Shown one piece after another: positions 32,330-41,501 of a stretch of 64,000 bases of DNA. Position numbers and translations under genes: made by a program. The stretch is from the NCBI GenBank assembly GCA_051530055.1, contig CM121341.1, positions 11,656,001-11,720,000 of the forward strand. The letters are read 5' to 3'. The DNA comes from Neoechinorhynchus agilis. Taxonomy: Eukaryota; Acanthocephala. The notes beneath the pieces are model-generated. The model was not told where the DNA came from and searched no databases. It saw only the letters and a list, made by a program, of their open reading frames with translations. Position 1 is the stretch's first letter; each line of letters starts with the position of its first letter.

Positions 32330-34300
32330 ATGTACATTAGTTGTCTCGATTTTTTGTCGTTTGTAACCGCAATGTTTTCAGTGTTTCATTTAAATATTCT
32401 ATTGTTAGCAATTCAACTAAGTTTTATTTCAGTGGAAAAGCAGGGAAGAGAACTGAAGTGCGAGTTAAAAAAGTGTCAAACGATCTTCGGCTTTCGAATA
32501 CGATGTTACCAAAATGATGCTGTTGGGAGAATGAAATCGATTACTAATTTATTAGGATCTGTTCAACGGAAGCATGAAAATTTTCAATTTTATAATGTCG
32601 ATCTCAAAGATATTCCTGAAAATTTTTCTTCATTATTTCCCAATGCAGTTAAAGTAACTGTCTCTCATGATTCGGAAAAATCATACACTTCGTCAGTACT
32701 GAGCAATTCTTTACTTCATAAACTCAGAGGTGTAAAACAGTTGGATATTGAGAGAGCTGGAATTGTTAAGATTCAAGAAGATGCTTTTCAGGAATTCATG
32801 AGAATTCGTCGACTAAGTTTGAGTTTCAACAACATATCAGTAATTCCTGTTCATTTCCCACAGCAATTACCATTGTTGAATATACTTCGTTTATCGAACA
32901 ATATGCTCACAAGTGAAAGTATAAACGTTATTAGCCAACTAAGATATCTGAAACTATTGGATTTAAGAAATAATTTGATTGAACATTTGTCCGCGCAGGA
33001 CTGCAGCTCTTTTTACAATCTTGAGGAATTGTACATAGTTGGTAATCCAATAAAATCCGTAGACAAAATGGAATGGTTTAAAAATCTTCGTTATCTCCAT
33101 ATTAGCTATCTCGCAAATGTAACTGATTTATTACGCCGTAAAGAGCAATATTCCAGGTTATATGAATTTATTGTCACCAATGGACCGGCCAAAGTGTTTG
33201 ACACTAATTTGTTAGCTGCAGCACCTCGACTTGAAAATCTTGAGATAACGAGAAATCAATTGAATTTGATTCCACTTGGAAACTTACAAACAAAGGAAAA
33301 TATAAAGGAATTATCATTAGCGTATAATCAAATAAAATTCATATACGAAAATGATTTAAATGACTGGACAAGTCTTACAATACTACGTCTTCAAGATAAT
33401 AAAATTATAGGTTTCCACAAAAACGCTTTTTCGAAGTTAACAAGCTTAAGAGATATATTTCTTGATCATAATCTAGTGAAAACGATTAGCTCGGACAGTT
33501 TTAGGAATAATCGCCTATTGGAAATCTTCTCGATTAGTTGCAACGAGCTAAATTATGTCCATCGCAACCTTTTTCGGAATACAAAGAAAATTAGATATAT
33601 CGACGCGTCTGGAAATCGAATTCGAGATTTGATTGCAGGAAATTCTCCCATGTATTCCATTCCATCGGTCATTTTGCGAGGAAATAACATATCAACAGTA
33701 ACCTTCAACAGGACAAACACTTACTTGAATCTCGCGTACTTCGGTCTTCGCTCGGAATTCGTACCGCAGTCCATTTTAACCGCCTTGAAGATCTATGGTC
33801 CAAAAGCTACGCAGGTTATCTCGCTAAGACACCAAAATCTGATAACGGTGAGAGAAATCAATGTGTGGCTACCAAGCAATACTTTAACTTCTCTCGACTT
33901 GAGCAATAATCAAATAACAATGCTTGAACCTTCAGATTTTTCACGTTTATCCAATCTTAAATATTTGAGTCTCCAATCAAATATAATCAGCAAAATTAAG
34001 TCAAAAGCATTTGAAGCTGCTAGCTTTTTGGAAGCTATCGATCTCAGCCACAACAAGCTCAGTACATTTCCTGTTGATGCGTTCGAGGGATTGGGAAATC
34101 TCCTATTTTTTAACCTGGCTGATAACAAACTTAGGAGTATACCGGGAAGTCTTTATGATATCAAAATGCTAAATCTTGTTTTCTTGAATGTTTCGAACAA
34201 TATGGTTAAACACTTTAATATCGATCGCTTCGCAATGATGAGATCGCTGGGACAGATAGTCGTCAATGGAATGAAAATTGAAGCAATTTATTACTACTAA
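32330..34300 (+). CDS. secreted leucine-rich-repeat protein, 656 residues
   Basis: Intact single exon. An N-terminal hydrophobic segment (LNILLLAIQLSFISV, residues 21-35) is a signal peptide; starting at Met15 gives a more typical signal length than Met1. LRRs run from about residue 128 to 640, with consensus strands such as LKLLDLRNNLIEHL, LRLQDNKIIGFHKNAFSKL, LTSLDLSNNQITMLEPSDF, LKYLSLQSNIISKIKSKAF and LLFFNLADNKLRSIPGSLY. There is a degenerate middle (about 400-480). No C-terminal membrane segment and no TIR domain, so it looks extracellular, a probable protein-binding factor. The N-terminal cap has Cys at 44, 49 and 59. It ends 10 bases before the left edge of the large duplication and is not duplicated here. 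Confidence 0.85.
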   Translation: MYISCLDFLSFVTAMFSVFHLNILLLAIQLSFISVEKQGRELKCELKKCQTIFGFRIRCYQNDAVGRMKSITNLLGSVQRKHENFQFYNVDLKDIPENFSSLFPNAVKVTVSHDSEKSYTSSVLSNSLLHKLRGVKQLDIERAGIVKIQEDAFQEFMRIRRLSLSFNNISVIPVHFPQQLPLLNILRLSNNMLTSESINVISQLRYLKLLDLRNNLIEHLSAQDCSSFYNLEELYIVGNPIKSVDKMEWFKNLRYLHISYLANVTDLLRRKEQYSRLYEFIVTNGPAKVFDTNLLAAAPRLENLEITRNQLNLIPLGNLQTKENIKELSLAYNQIKFIYENDLNDWTSLTILRLQDNKIIGFHKNAFSKLTSLRDIFLDHNLVKTISSDSFRNNRLLEIFSISCNELNYVHRNLFRNTKKIRYIDASGNRIRDLIAGNSPMYSIPSVILRGNNISTVTFNRTNTYLNLAYFGLRSEFVPQSILTALKIYGPKATQVISLRHQNLITVREINVWLPSNTLTSLDLSNNQITMLEPSDFSRLSNLKYLSLQSNIISKIKSKAFEAASFLEAIDLSHNKLSTFPVDAFEGLGNLLFFNLADNKLRSIPGSLYDIKMLNLVFLNVSNNMVKHFNIDRFAMMRSLGQIVVNGMKIEAIYYY

Positions 34301-34310
34301 ATTTTAAGGT

Positions 34311-35064
34311 CCTATTATTAAAACGTTTTATCGTTGGATTCGTTTAATGGTAAGAGCAACCAACATATAAAAATTAAAAGGTTAACAATTTACTCACCCA
34401 AGAAAATTCACTTGAATATCCGACCGTGGCCCACCATGAAGTCAAGCATCTAAGGCACATAGAAATAAATCTTGTGGCGCGCAAAACATCGGGGTCGTGC
34501 GGTAATGTTTAAGAAAATTAAATATAATTCACGAACCGTAAAAGCTACCTCGAAAAGAAGAGCATAATTGGAATGAGCGGATCAAGTTGGACTTGACGGA
34601 CAATACTTCAAGATGAGAACATTCAATTGGTTGAAGAAGTGCTGCACAGGTTTCATCAATAAAACCCTGCTCTTCATCTCTCATAGGCTCTCTGCAAAAC
34701 GCCGATCAAGATTTCATCGCCGTCAATTTCTCAGCTCCTCTAAGAAATGATATTGGAGAAGTCACAATTGCTGGCGTCTACCGCCCTCCTACCTCTCGTC
34801 CTAAGTCTCCATTATGCCAACTTGTTTCCATGATGGAGCTCGTAAACTCCACAAATTCACACCATTTCTTAATTGCAGGGGACTTCAATAATCTATTTCC
34901 CCTCTACCCTTCTCCGCCTTACGTAAACTTATTGACTTCCCAAATCGTCTTGACGCTCACCTCGACAAAGCGTTCACAAATATTGATGCCTACTCATTCG
35001 CCTCTAAACTACCTCCCCCCAAAAAACTGACCAATCTTCTGCCCTTTTCACTCCACCTACCCCA
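34311..35064 (+). mobile_element. LINE apurinic-endonuclease fragment (Jockey/CR1-like)
   Basis: From about 34690 the plus strand encodes FIAVNFSAPLRNDIGE, VTIAGVYRPPTSRP, then SHHFLIAGDFNN (34855-34890), the DFNN active-site box of LINE APE endonucleases. A frameshift follows. The fragment stops abruptly at 35064, where Penelope sequence starts; the homologous copy at 48453-49680 continues 400 bases further in LINE sequence. Confidence 0.75.
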
Positions 35065-36400
35065 TGGAAAAGTATGAACAGTGCAAATTCTTCACGGCCG
35101 ACGTAACGTCCTTATTTACCAACATTCCACTCCAAGAGACAATTTCCATAGCAGCTTAACTTCTACACAATCAATGCGAAGAACCGCGCCTTGATCATAA
35201 AACGTGGATAACTCTACTGCAGTGGTGCACATGCAAGACCGTTTTTGAATTCGATCAAGTTTTCTATGAACAACGCGACGGAGTTGCAATGGGTTCACCT
35301 CTGGTACCCACTCTAGCTGATCTCTACATGAGAAGATGGGAAAACAACTTCTTGAAGAAGCAACCCAACATCAAAAAGTGACTCACTGATGATGAAACGA
35401 GCATGGGAGACCTAAGCATTCCACTCAACATGGAGGATCCAAACATCCAGTGGTCAATGACTCAGGAAGATGAAGAGGGGGCTATCTCCTTTTTGGACGT
35501 AAAGATAAAACGATGATAAGGGCAACATCAAAAAACAGCTCTACCGCAAACCAGGTATAGCATGGGGTCCACCTCACTGGTCGAGCCACCAACCGGAGGG
35601 CCAGGATGATTTCTTCAGAAAGCAGGGATTGGGAAGAACAAAAACAAAGTATCACCAAAGTTCTCAGATCACGAGGCTTCCCTGAATATGCCATCAAAAT
35701 CAGTCTGAAAAAGGCAACACATAGCGGCCATCGCAAGAAGAAGGATACCGCAAGCATTTCGCTCAAATACACTGGCTTTAACCACATAAGTGACAACGCG
35801 ACCGAAAAACTGAGGCGCCTCAACTACCTCGCTCCAAATCTTTTGATCTACAACAAACGGGCGCATCCATTGCGGGCAATCTCAAGAGGAAAACCAAGCA
35901 AGAGACAAAATCAGGGATATACAAAATCTCATGTGCAGAATGCCCAAAGGTCTACATTGGACAAACCATGCAAGGGATCAGGAAACGGATTTCGCAGCAT
36001 AAACAAGCTTGCAGGACATTCGACAAATCCTCAGCAATCTCGAACCACCAGCAAACAATCCAGCACAAGGTGGATTTTGAAAAGGCGAGATTCATAACCA
36101 GCGAACCGGATCTTAGAAGAAGACTGATTCTTGAGGCCATTCACATCCGGGGAAATCCGACGATGGGAGGCAATAAATCAAACCACACGCTGGTGCTACC
36201 CAAGTTGCGTAGCATGACGGGCAAATAAATCGGCAACAAACCGCAAGAGGTGTGTACGGATGCAACTCCCCACACTTCGAGTATTAGTAAACCTGCGGAT
36301 CTGAGCTACATCCAGACGTGACCGGCTGTGCATGCTGTCTATGTCCTCCATTTTAGATAGACTGAAGAGGCAAGGAAAACCTTGCGAAATATTTCTAAAA
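35065..36400 (+). mobile_element. Penelope-like element with GIY-YIG endonuclease
   Basis: KFFTADVTSLFTNIPL (35089) and RDGVAMGSPLVPTLADLYM (35278) are RT motifs; AISFLDVKIKR (35483) precedes the thumb. After frameshifts, GIYKISCAECPKVYIGQT (35917-35970) opens the GIY-YIG domain, with Arg in GIRKRISQH and Glu in LILEAIHIRG (36133), so the visible catalytic residues are kept; the frame ends at 36228. The YxDD region is not seen. A terminal hairpin lies at 36362-36395. The 3' 340 bases recur at 50206. Confidence 0.85.
36362..36395 (+). ncRNA. hairpin at Penelope 3' end, hammerhead-like layout
   Basis: CTGAAGA, one base, GCAAGG-AAAA-CCTTGC, GAAATATTTC. Same flanks as the hairpin at 28917 but a different, fully paired stem. 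A second copy is at 50508-50541. Confidence 0.45.
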
Positions 36401-36419
36401 TAAATGAGTAACGAAAACA

Positions 36420-38064
36420 CCGGGGAAAGGATTCGCCAACGCATTTAATTTTATGGATAGCCGCTTCCGCATATAATTGTGATTTTGTCGTCAATGGCCC
36501 AAATATTGATCCTCCTCTAAGGATTCGCTTCGGAACAATTGCGAAATCGTCATTCAACTTCTGGATTGACGAATGCGCGCACTCAATAAAAAGCAATCGA
36601 AGAATAATGAGAGGCTGCGTAACCGCGCTCTATATTTCAATCATAGTGCGCGTTTCGCAAACGAAATTTTTAAAGATGCGAAATCATCAAGGCCGAATAT
36701 TCATCTGCCGACAGCAAGAAAGCATTACGGCGACCTCTCCGAAGGCAACAACCAACCGGATTTCACAGAGGAAAACTTACCCGAAGATTCAATTACACTA
36801 CATAATCTGTCAGTTATAACAAAAGAAGAAATTGGAAATGCAATCCGCGGAACAAAACCTAGAAGTGCACATGGACCCGACAAAATATCACTCAGAAACA
36901 TCAAGGCATTCGATAGGCACCTCGCTGGTTTGACGATACTCTCTAATTCAATAATGGAAACAGGGCATCCTCTGAATTAATGGTTAGATAGCAAAACCAT
37001 TTTATTGCCAAAGAACGGAGCGCGTTCACACATCTCTTCTGACCTGAAAGCATGGCTACCAATCACCATTTCATCGATTCTTTTACGAATCTTGCATGGA
37101 TAGCTCTTGGGGAGGATCAGAACTCTCCTTATCGACACTCGAGGAAGTCGAGCAAATGTGGAGGACAACATTAAAGAAGCTCTCCTTCTTACTCCACTAC
37201 CTCAACGACGGAGCAATATTCCTCCCACTGAGCAAAGGTAGATTGGGTTTTACATCCATACAGCAATCCGTTATGGTCGTACGCCTAAAGGCTTGCCTCA
37301 ATGCAAAAGAACGCTGCCCGAGCCTTGAAACACCAAACGCCTACAACAATACAGTACAAAAAAATTTTCGGGTCTCGGAGCTACCGAGTATATATTAGCG
37401 TCATCGCAAGTAAAAAATCTTAGCACGGAGTCTAATGTGAGGAAATGGATGTAATCTAAGACCCAATAGCAAGGTATCAAAGCATTCACAAGCTTCAACT
37501 TCGTAGGCAAGACAATCACAAGCATTCCTCCGAATTGATAAAAGTGCGATTTCAACTTCTCGAATTCGGCTCTCATCTAACGACAATTGAGCACAACAGA
37601 ACAAGAAAATGTCACCAGTGCACTATCCGAGACGCAGAACCAAAAACTACATCCACGATCCTAAACTGCAGCTCTATAAACCAGATGCCAAGAGGCGTAC
37701 ACGCAAGAGCAGAGGAAATTATGAGTGCAGAGAAGAAGTACCGAGTAATATCAGAAGACGTACCATGAATGCTCGGGTTCTGTAATCGCCGCATCTATAC
37801 AATGGGCTTTGCTGTCGGCTCAAGAGGAACCTATTCAATGGAATTAATCACGCGGCTCAAAAATTTTTATTTGTCAATTAACACCGCATTGAATATAGCA
37901 ACAATTGCAGTAAAGATTACCTTTCATGTCTTTATGAATAGAGAAAGGACTCGGTAACAATTCAACGGTACTCGAACAAAAAAGAAAACAAAACAATGGA
38001 ACTTATCCAAAAGAAGAAAATGACACTGAGTGAAAAACTCTAAACTATGTAAGAATTTCCACCT
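36420..38064 (+). mobile_element. R2-like 28S-specific LINE, internally deleted, left copy
   Basis: 36573-36980 encodes ITKEEIGNAIRGTKPRSAHG then PDKISLRNIKAF, matching the segment before the RT in R2, followed in other frames by KTILLPKNGARS and LPITISSILLRILHG (RT motif 1). The catalytic palm is missing. 37096-37398 resembles the post-thumb region (GRLGFTSIQQS). RKCHQCTIRDAE with STILNC (37620-37680) matches the C-terminal Cys-rich finger, His position changed. The 3' end abuts 28S rRNA at the R2 insertion site; this copy has lost 33 bp at that junction. Confidence 0.7.
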
Positions 38065-38390
38065 CATCTAACTAGTGACGTTCATGAATGGATTATTGAG
38101 AATCCTACTGTCCCTGCCTGCAGCCTAGCGAAATCAAAGCCAAGGGAACGGGCTTGGAGAGTAACAGCGGCGAAAAAAGATATTGTTGAGCTTGACTCTA
38201 GTCAGTCTCTGTGAAATAACATGATAGGCGTAGAATAGATGGGGGCCCGCCGCGGTGAAATACCACTACCATCATTGTTTCTTATTTACTCAGTGATTCA
38301 GTTAGCGTTAATTCGCTAATTGCGATATCTATTCCTTTCTTAAGTGTCGAAGAGTGTCTGGTCTGAGAACACAGACTGATTGGGAGTTTG
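38065..38390 (+). pseudogene. 28S rRNA fragment downstream of the R2 site
   Basis: CATCTAACTAGTGACG, GCCAAGGGAACGGGC, TGTTGAGCTTGACTCTAGTC and GGTGAAATACCACTACC are conserved 28S blocks in the correct order. No 5' rRNA is present upstream. It ends in the 12-bp sequence repeated on the far side of the foldback insertion. Confidence 0.9.
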
Positions 38391-38730
38391 GAATTATTGT
38401 TTAGGTCTTCACCCGGTAAGTTATTGTTTTGCTAAGGACGTTTCGAACCTCGTGGGTTCATCATCTGTTTGTTAGCTAGTAATAAACGATGAACCCGACG
38501 AGGGTTTGCTAGTTAGTAATAGACGATGAACCTAATGAGGGTTTGTTAGTTAGTAATAGACCATGAACCCGACGAGGTTAATAACACGTTTTTTTAATTA
38601 ACAAAGAGATGGACAAATGTATCTTTGGGTCCTCTAACTTTGGGTCAACGTCTTTAATAAAAAATCATTTACCAGGTGAAGACCTAAAGAGTAATTCCTA
38701 TCATATACCCCGGTACCTCACATATCGACT
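38391..38730 (+). mobile_element. 340-bp foldback element inserted in 28S, 12-bp target duplication
   Basis: ATTGGGAGTTTG occurs at 38379-38390 and 38731-38742. The left arm (TTTAGGTCTTCACCCGGTAA, AAGGACGTTTCGAACCTCG) is the approximate reverse complement of the right arm (GACGAGG, AACGTCTTTAATAAAA, TTTACCAGGTGAAGACCTAAA). Inside are three 37-bp tandem units (GATGAACCCGACGAGG each). Right of the right arm is a unique tail ending GGTACCTCACATATCGACT. No coding frame, so non-autonomous. The arm and tail match the 172-bp satellite. Confidence 0.8.
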
Positions 38731-39200
38731 ATTGGGAGTTTGATTAGGGCGGTACATCTGTTAAAACCTAACGCAGTCAGAAAAATTATCACGGGGATAA
38801 CTGGGTTGTGGCGGCCAAGCGTCCACAGCGACGTCGCTTTTTGATCCTTCGATGTCGGCTTTTCCTATCATTGGGATGCAAAAAGTCCCATAGCGTTGGA
38901 TTGTTCACCCATTAATAGGGAACGTGAGCTGGGTTTAGACCGCCGCGAAACAGGTTAGTTATACCCTACTGTTGAGCTGGTTGTTGTAATAGCAATCTTG
39001 CTAATTAAGAAAAGAACCGCAGGTTTGGACATTAAGTACACGCACTCGGTCGAGAGGCCGATGTTGCGAAGCTTCGTCAGCAGGATTACGACTGAACACC
39101 TCTAAGTCGGAAGTCTACTTAGGAGCAACAACACCAATGCGCACTAGGCGGCCTGAACTTGTTACAAATGTGATAGTGAGCGACGTTTTCTACGCGGAAA
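38731..39200 (+). pseudogene. 28S rRNA 3' part, deleted and mutated
   Basis: Blocks in order: GGGCGGTACATCTGTTAAAA, GGGATAACTGGGTTGTGGCG, TTTTTGATCCTTCGATGTCG, GGAACGTGAGCTGGGTTTAG, GATTACGACTGAACACCTCT. About 150 nucleotides of universally conserved rRNA (peptidyl-transferase region) are missing at 38776/38777. The sarcin-ricin loop, universally AGTACGAGAGGAACC, reads AATTAAGAAAAGAACC at 39003. Both point to a non-functional copy. Confidence 0.88.
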
Positions 39201-40119
39201 TTACGTTTCTTCTCAATGATTTATCCGCCAGCGGCGAATTTATCATCTGCGCTCAGTGTCTACTTATGAAATGAATTGACCTGCGTAGTTGGTAGCCGTG
39301 TTCAATACCTCGCTGTACTTGTGCGTTAGCATATGATGTGTGCTATGATGTGCCGGTATAAAATTAAGTCTCATGACGTATGCAAAGTTGGGCAAAATGT
39401 GTGTTTTCGACAAATTTTTGCGAGCCCCCTGATAAGGGCTAGGCACAACACCTAAGCTATAACGCGAAGAAGTGCATCTTGATTACGCCATGCAAAGCTC
39501 TCTGAGCTGGCAGAGAAGATTGCGGTAGTGGTTGTTGATTAAGACGTTCGATGTTAAAACTCATTGAACTATGAGAAGAGTTGGGTATAGACTGAACGGC
39601 CGTGCTGTTGGGCGATACAAAAGTATCAGGTAAAAAATGTAGTAAAGATAGGCGGATTGAATAAGCGGCAAATACCAATCAATTCACTGATATTATATCA
39701 GTGATTGAGCTAAGTGAATGCTGGGCAAAATTGTTACTTGGCGCTTACGGTTTACTAAAAATTAACGTAGTTAATGTTGAACACCATCCGAGTGGATGGT
39801 TGAGCAGTTAATATTGGCGGCAAATGCCAATTGATGACGTAATGTGCCTTGCACTGTAATGTTGGTAATGCTGAGATGATAAAATTATCTGACCTACGGG
39901 TCAGTTAGAACAGTGGGCGACTCATATAAAAGGCGTAAACGGATTTTGATTATTTTTCTTAGTAGAAGTTGAGGCGATTGTTTTGCGGACGTTATATCAC
40001 CTACCTAAACAATAATTCTAATCAAATTCCCCGGTACCTTACATATCGACATTGTTATATCACCTGTTTTTTGTAGCAGGGTTCAAAACCTGGGTATACA
40101 TGAGATGGCTGCTCCGTCT
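39200..40119. other. rDNA intergenic spacer-like sequence
   Basis: Follows the 28S 3' end. Contains short palindromes (CACTGATATTATATCAGTG at 39689; CATCCGAGTGGATG near 39784) and a repeated GCGGCAAATRCCAAT at 39664 and 39819. Includes the 51-bp element at 40003. No coding frame is supported. Confidence 0.5.
40003..40053 (+). mobile_element. 51-bp end fragment of the foldback family, 12-bp target duplication
   Basis: GTTATATCACCT occurs at 39991-40002 and 40054-40065. Between them, ACCTAAACAATAATTCTAAT through CCGGTACCTTACATATCGAC equals the right arm end plus tail of the 38391 element. A copy with the same duplication is at 54251-54301. Confidence 0.65.
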
Positions 40120-40219
40120 TGTCATGTTTTATTCGATGTAGCGCGCACACCCCACACGCGTTCACAACCTATGTTCACATGCACTACGTATATGATTCTT
40201 TCGGGGATAACTCTTGACA
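40120..40219. mobile_element. solo LTR (Ty3/gypsy)
   Basis: 100 bp, beginning TGTCATG and ending CTTGACA, flanked by CGTCT on both sides (40115-40119, 40220-40224). Same LTR and same target duplication as the full element at 54368-58271. Confidence 0.9.
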
Positions 40220-40224
40220 CGTCT

Positions 40225-40785
40225 GCCGTCGTTTCGCCGATGCCTGCACTGGCTTTTGCTATGCTGAGCTCGTCTAATTAAGACGAAATGGACATTGTGT
40301 TATAATGTATGGACATAAGAGTTGAAATTAACCAATGGTTGATTTCTCAGTGGATCTTCGTTGATATTGGAAATAATTACGTCACAGAAGATGATGTTAA
40401 TTATTGGCTGATGATTGGTTTTAACAATCAAAATTAAATTCGGGTTAGTTGTTGGACATAAGGTCCGCAATAATTGGAAGAATTGTCGGGAAGTATCAGT
40501 GGGTTGTTATTATTCGACCTCCACATGGTTGTGGACGGTAGCAATGACGTTAGTTTTTGTTACCATGATTTAGGTTGAGAGTTGCATTCGTGTAGTGGGA
40601 TGTGTTATTGTTAAGGTTGTTTGTCGAAACCTGAGGAAGATCGATAAAGGCAAATATATTTCAACAACCTAAGCAATAACTTACAATGATTTGGTTCACG
40701 GGTGCGATACTCTTGCCGCGGTTAAACACACTATCCTAGGCACTCAGGTTTACGGGTCGACGTAAGGAATAAGCAGCTGGTTAGT
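40225..40785. other. rDNA spacer-like sequence, continued
   Basis: AT-rich, no gene seen; contains GTTGGACATAAG-like near-repeats at 40310 and 40450. Confidence 0.35.
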
Positions 40786-41130
40786 GCAGAAACTTTCGCA
40801 ACGATACCATTAGCCTCCGTTCCTGTATCGATCGAAGCCCTCAGCGTCGATTTCCTCGGATCGAAGAACGACGAATTTAATAAAATTCTCGCAGATTTCC
40901 CCTATATAACGAGACCTACCTTTTCGGACGTTTCGACCAAACATGCAGTGGAGCACATTATTGAGACACAAGGACAACCACTCCATGCTAGACCGCGACG
41001 CCTGCCACCCGATAAACTCGCTATTACTAAATCCGAATTCAAAAATATGGAGGATCTTGGAATCATTAGACGCTCAAATAGCCAGTGGTCGTCTCCGTTG
41101 CATCTCGTACCCAAATCAGGCGGTTCTTGA
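40786..41130 (+). mobile_element. Ty3/gypsy pol fragment (RT N-terminal part)
   Basis: Fossil fragment. Encodes KHAVEHIIETQGQPLHARPR followed by an EFKNMEDLGIIRRS and SSPLHLVPKSGG stretch, the region just before and at the start of gypsy RT. Only this part remains, on the plus strand, and it belongs to a different lineage from the element at 54368. Second copy at 58838. Confidence 0.8.
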
Positions 41131-41306
41131 AAGGCTCCATAACGTGTAGTATCCGTGATTTATTTAGGTCACCCTTCAACAATTTCTCACACAATCACAC
41201 AGGCCCACACACAATAAGATGGACATTAAAGCATAGAATTGGAAACAAGCTCAAATAGCACTGCCTTGATTGCTCCGGGAATTTACAGTAATGTCCCCCT
41301 CCATGG

Positions 41307-41394
41307 ACGACTTCTCTACAACCTCATAATTCTTGTTCTCTTCAGAACTTACGACTTCTCTACAACCTCATAATTCTTGTTCTCTACAGAACTT
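41307..41394 (+). repeat. 44-bp tandem duplication
   Basis: Two units of a 44-bp sequence beginning ACGACTTCTCTACAACCTCA, just beyond the 3' end of the USP gene. Repeated at 59359-59446. Confidence 0.8.
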
Positions 41395-41501
41395 TTGTCT
41401 TTTTTATAATTATCTGTACATTGTTCGTTTTCTCCATTTTCCAAATGTTCGAAGCTATCCGCACTTTGCGAACTTTCCTGGTTCAAACAAGCTGCTCTAT
41501 T

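Noticed and set aside
36196-36596. Minus-strand frames opposite the Penelope tail and R2-like start
   Set aside because: Plus-strand motifs explain the region; the minus frames have no recognisable content.
38430-38470. tRNA-derived SINE head (TTTCGAACCTC resembles a B box)
   Set aside because: No A box at the right distance and no cloverleaf; the sequence is explained as the arm of the foldback element and varies between copies.
38065-39200. A functional but divergent 28S gene
   Set aside because: Missing peptidyl-transferase core, altered sarcin-ricin loop and no 5' rRNA make function very unlikely.
39264-39678. Minus-strand frames of 60 and 73 residues in the rDNA spacer
   Set aside because: They sit in spacer just beyond the 28S 3' end, recur only through the recent duplication and have no domain.
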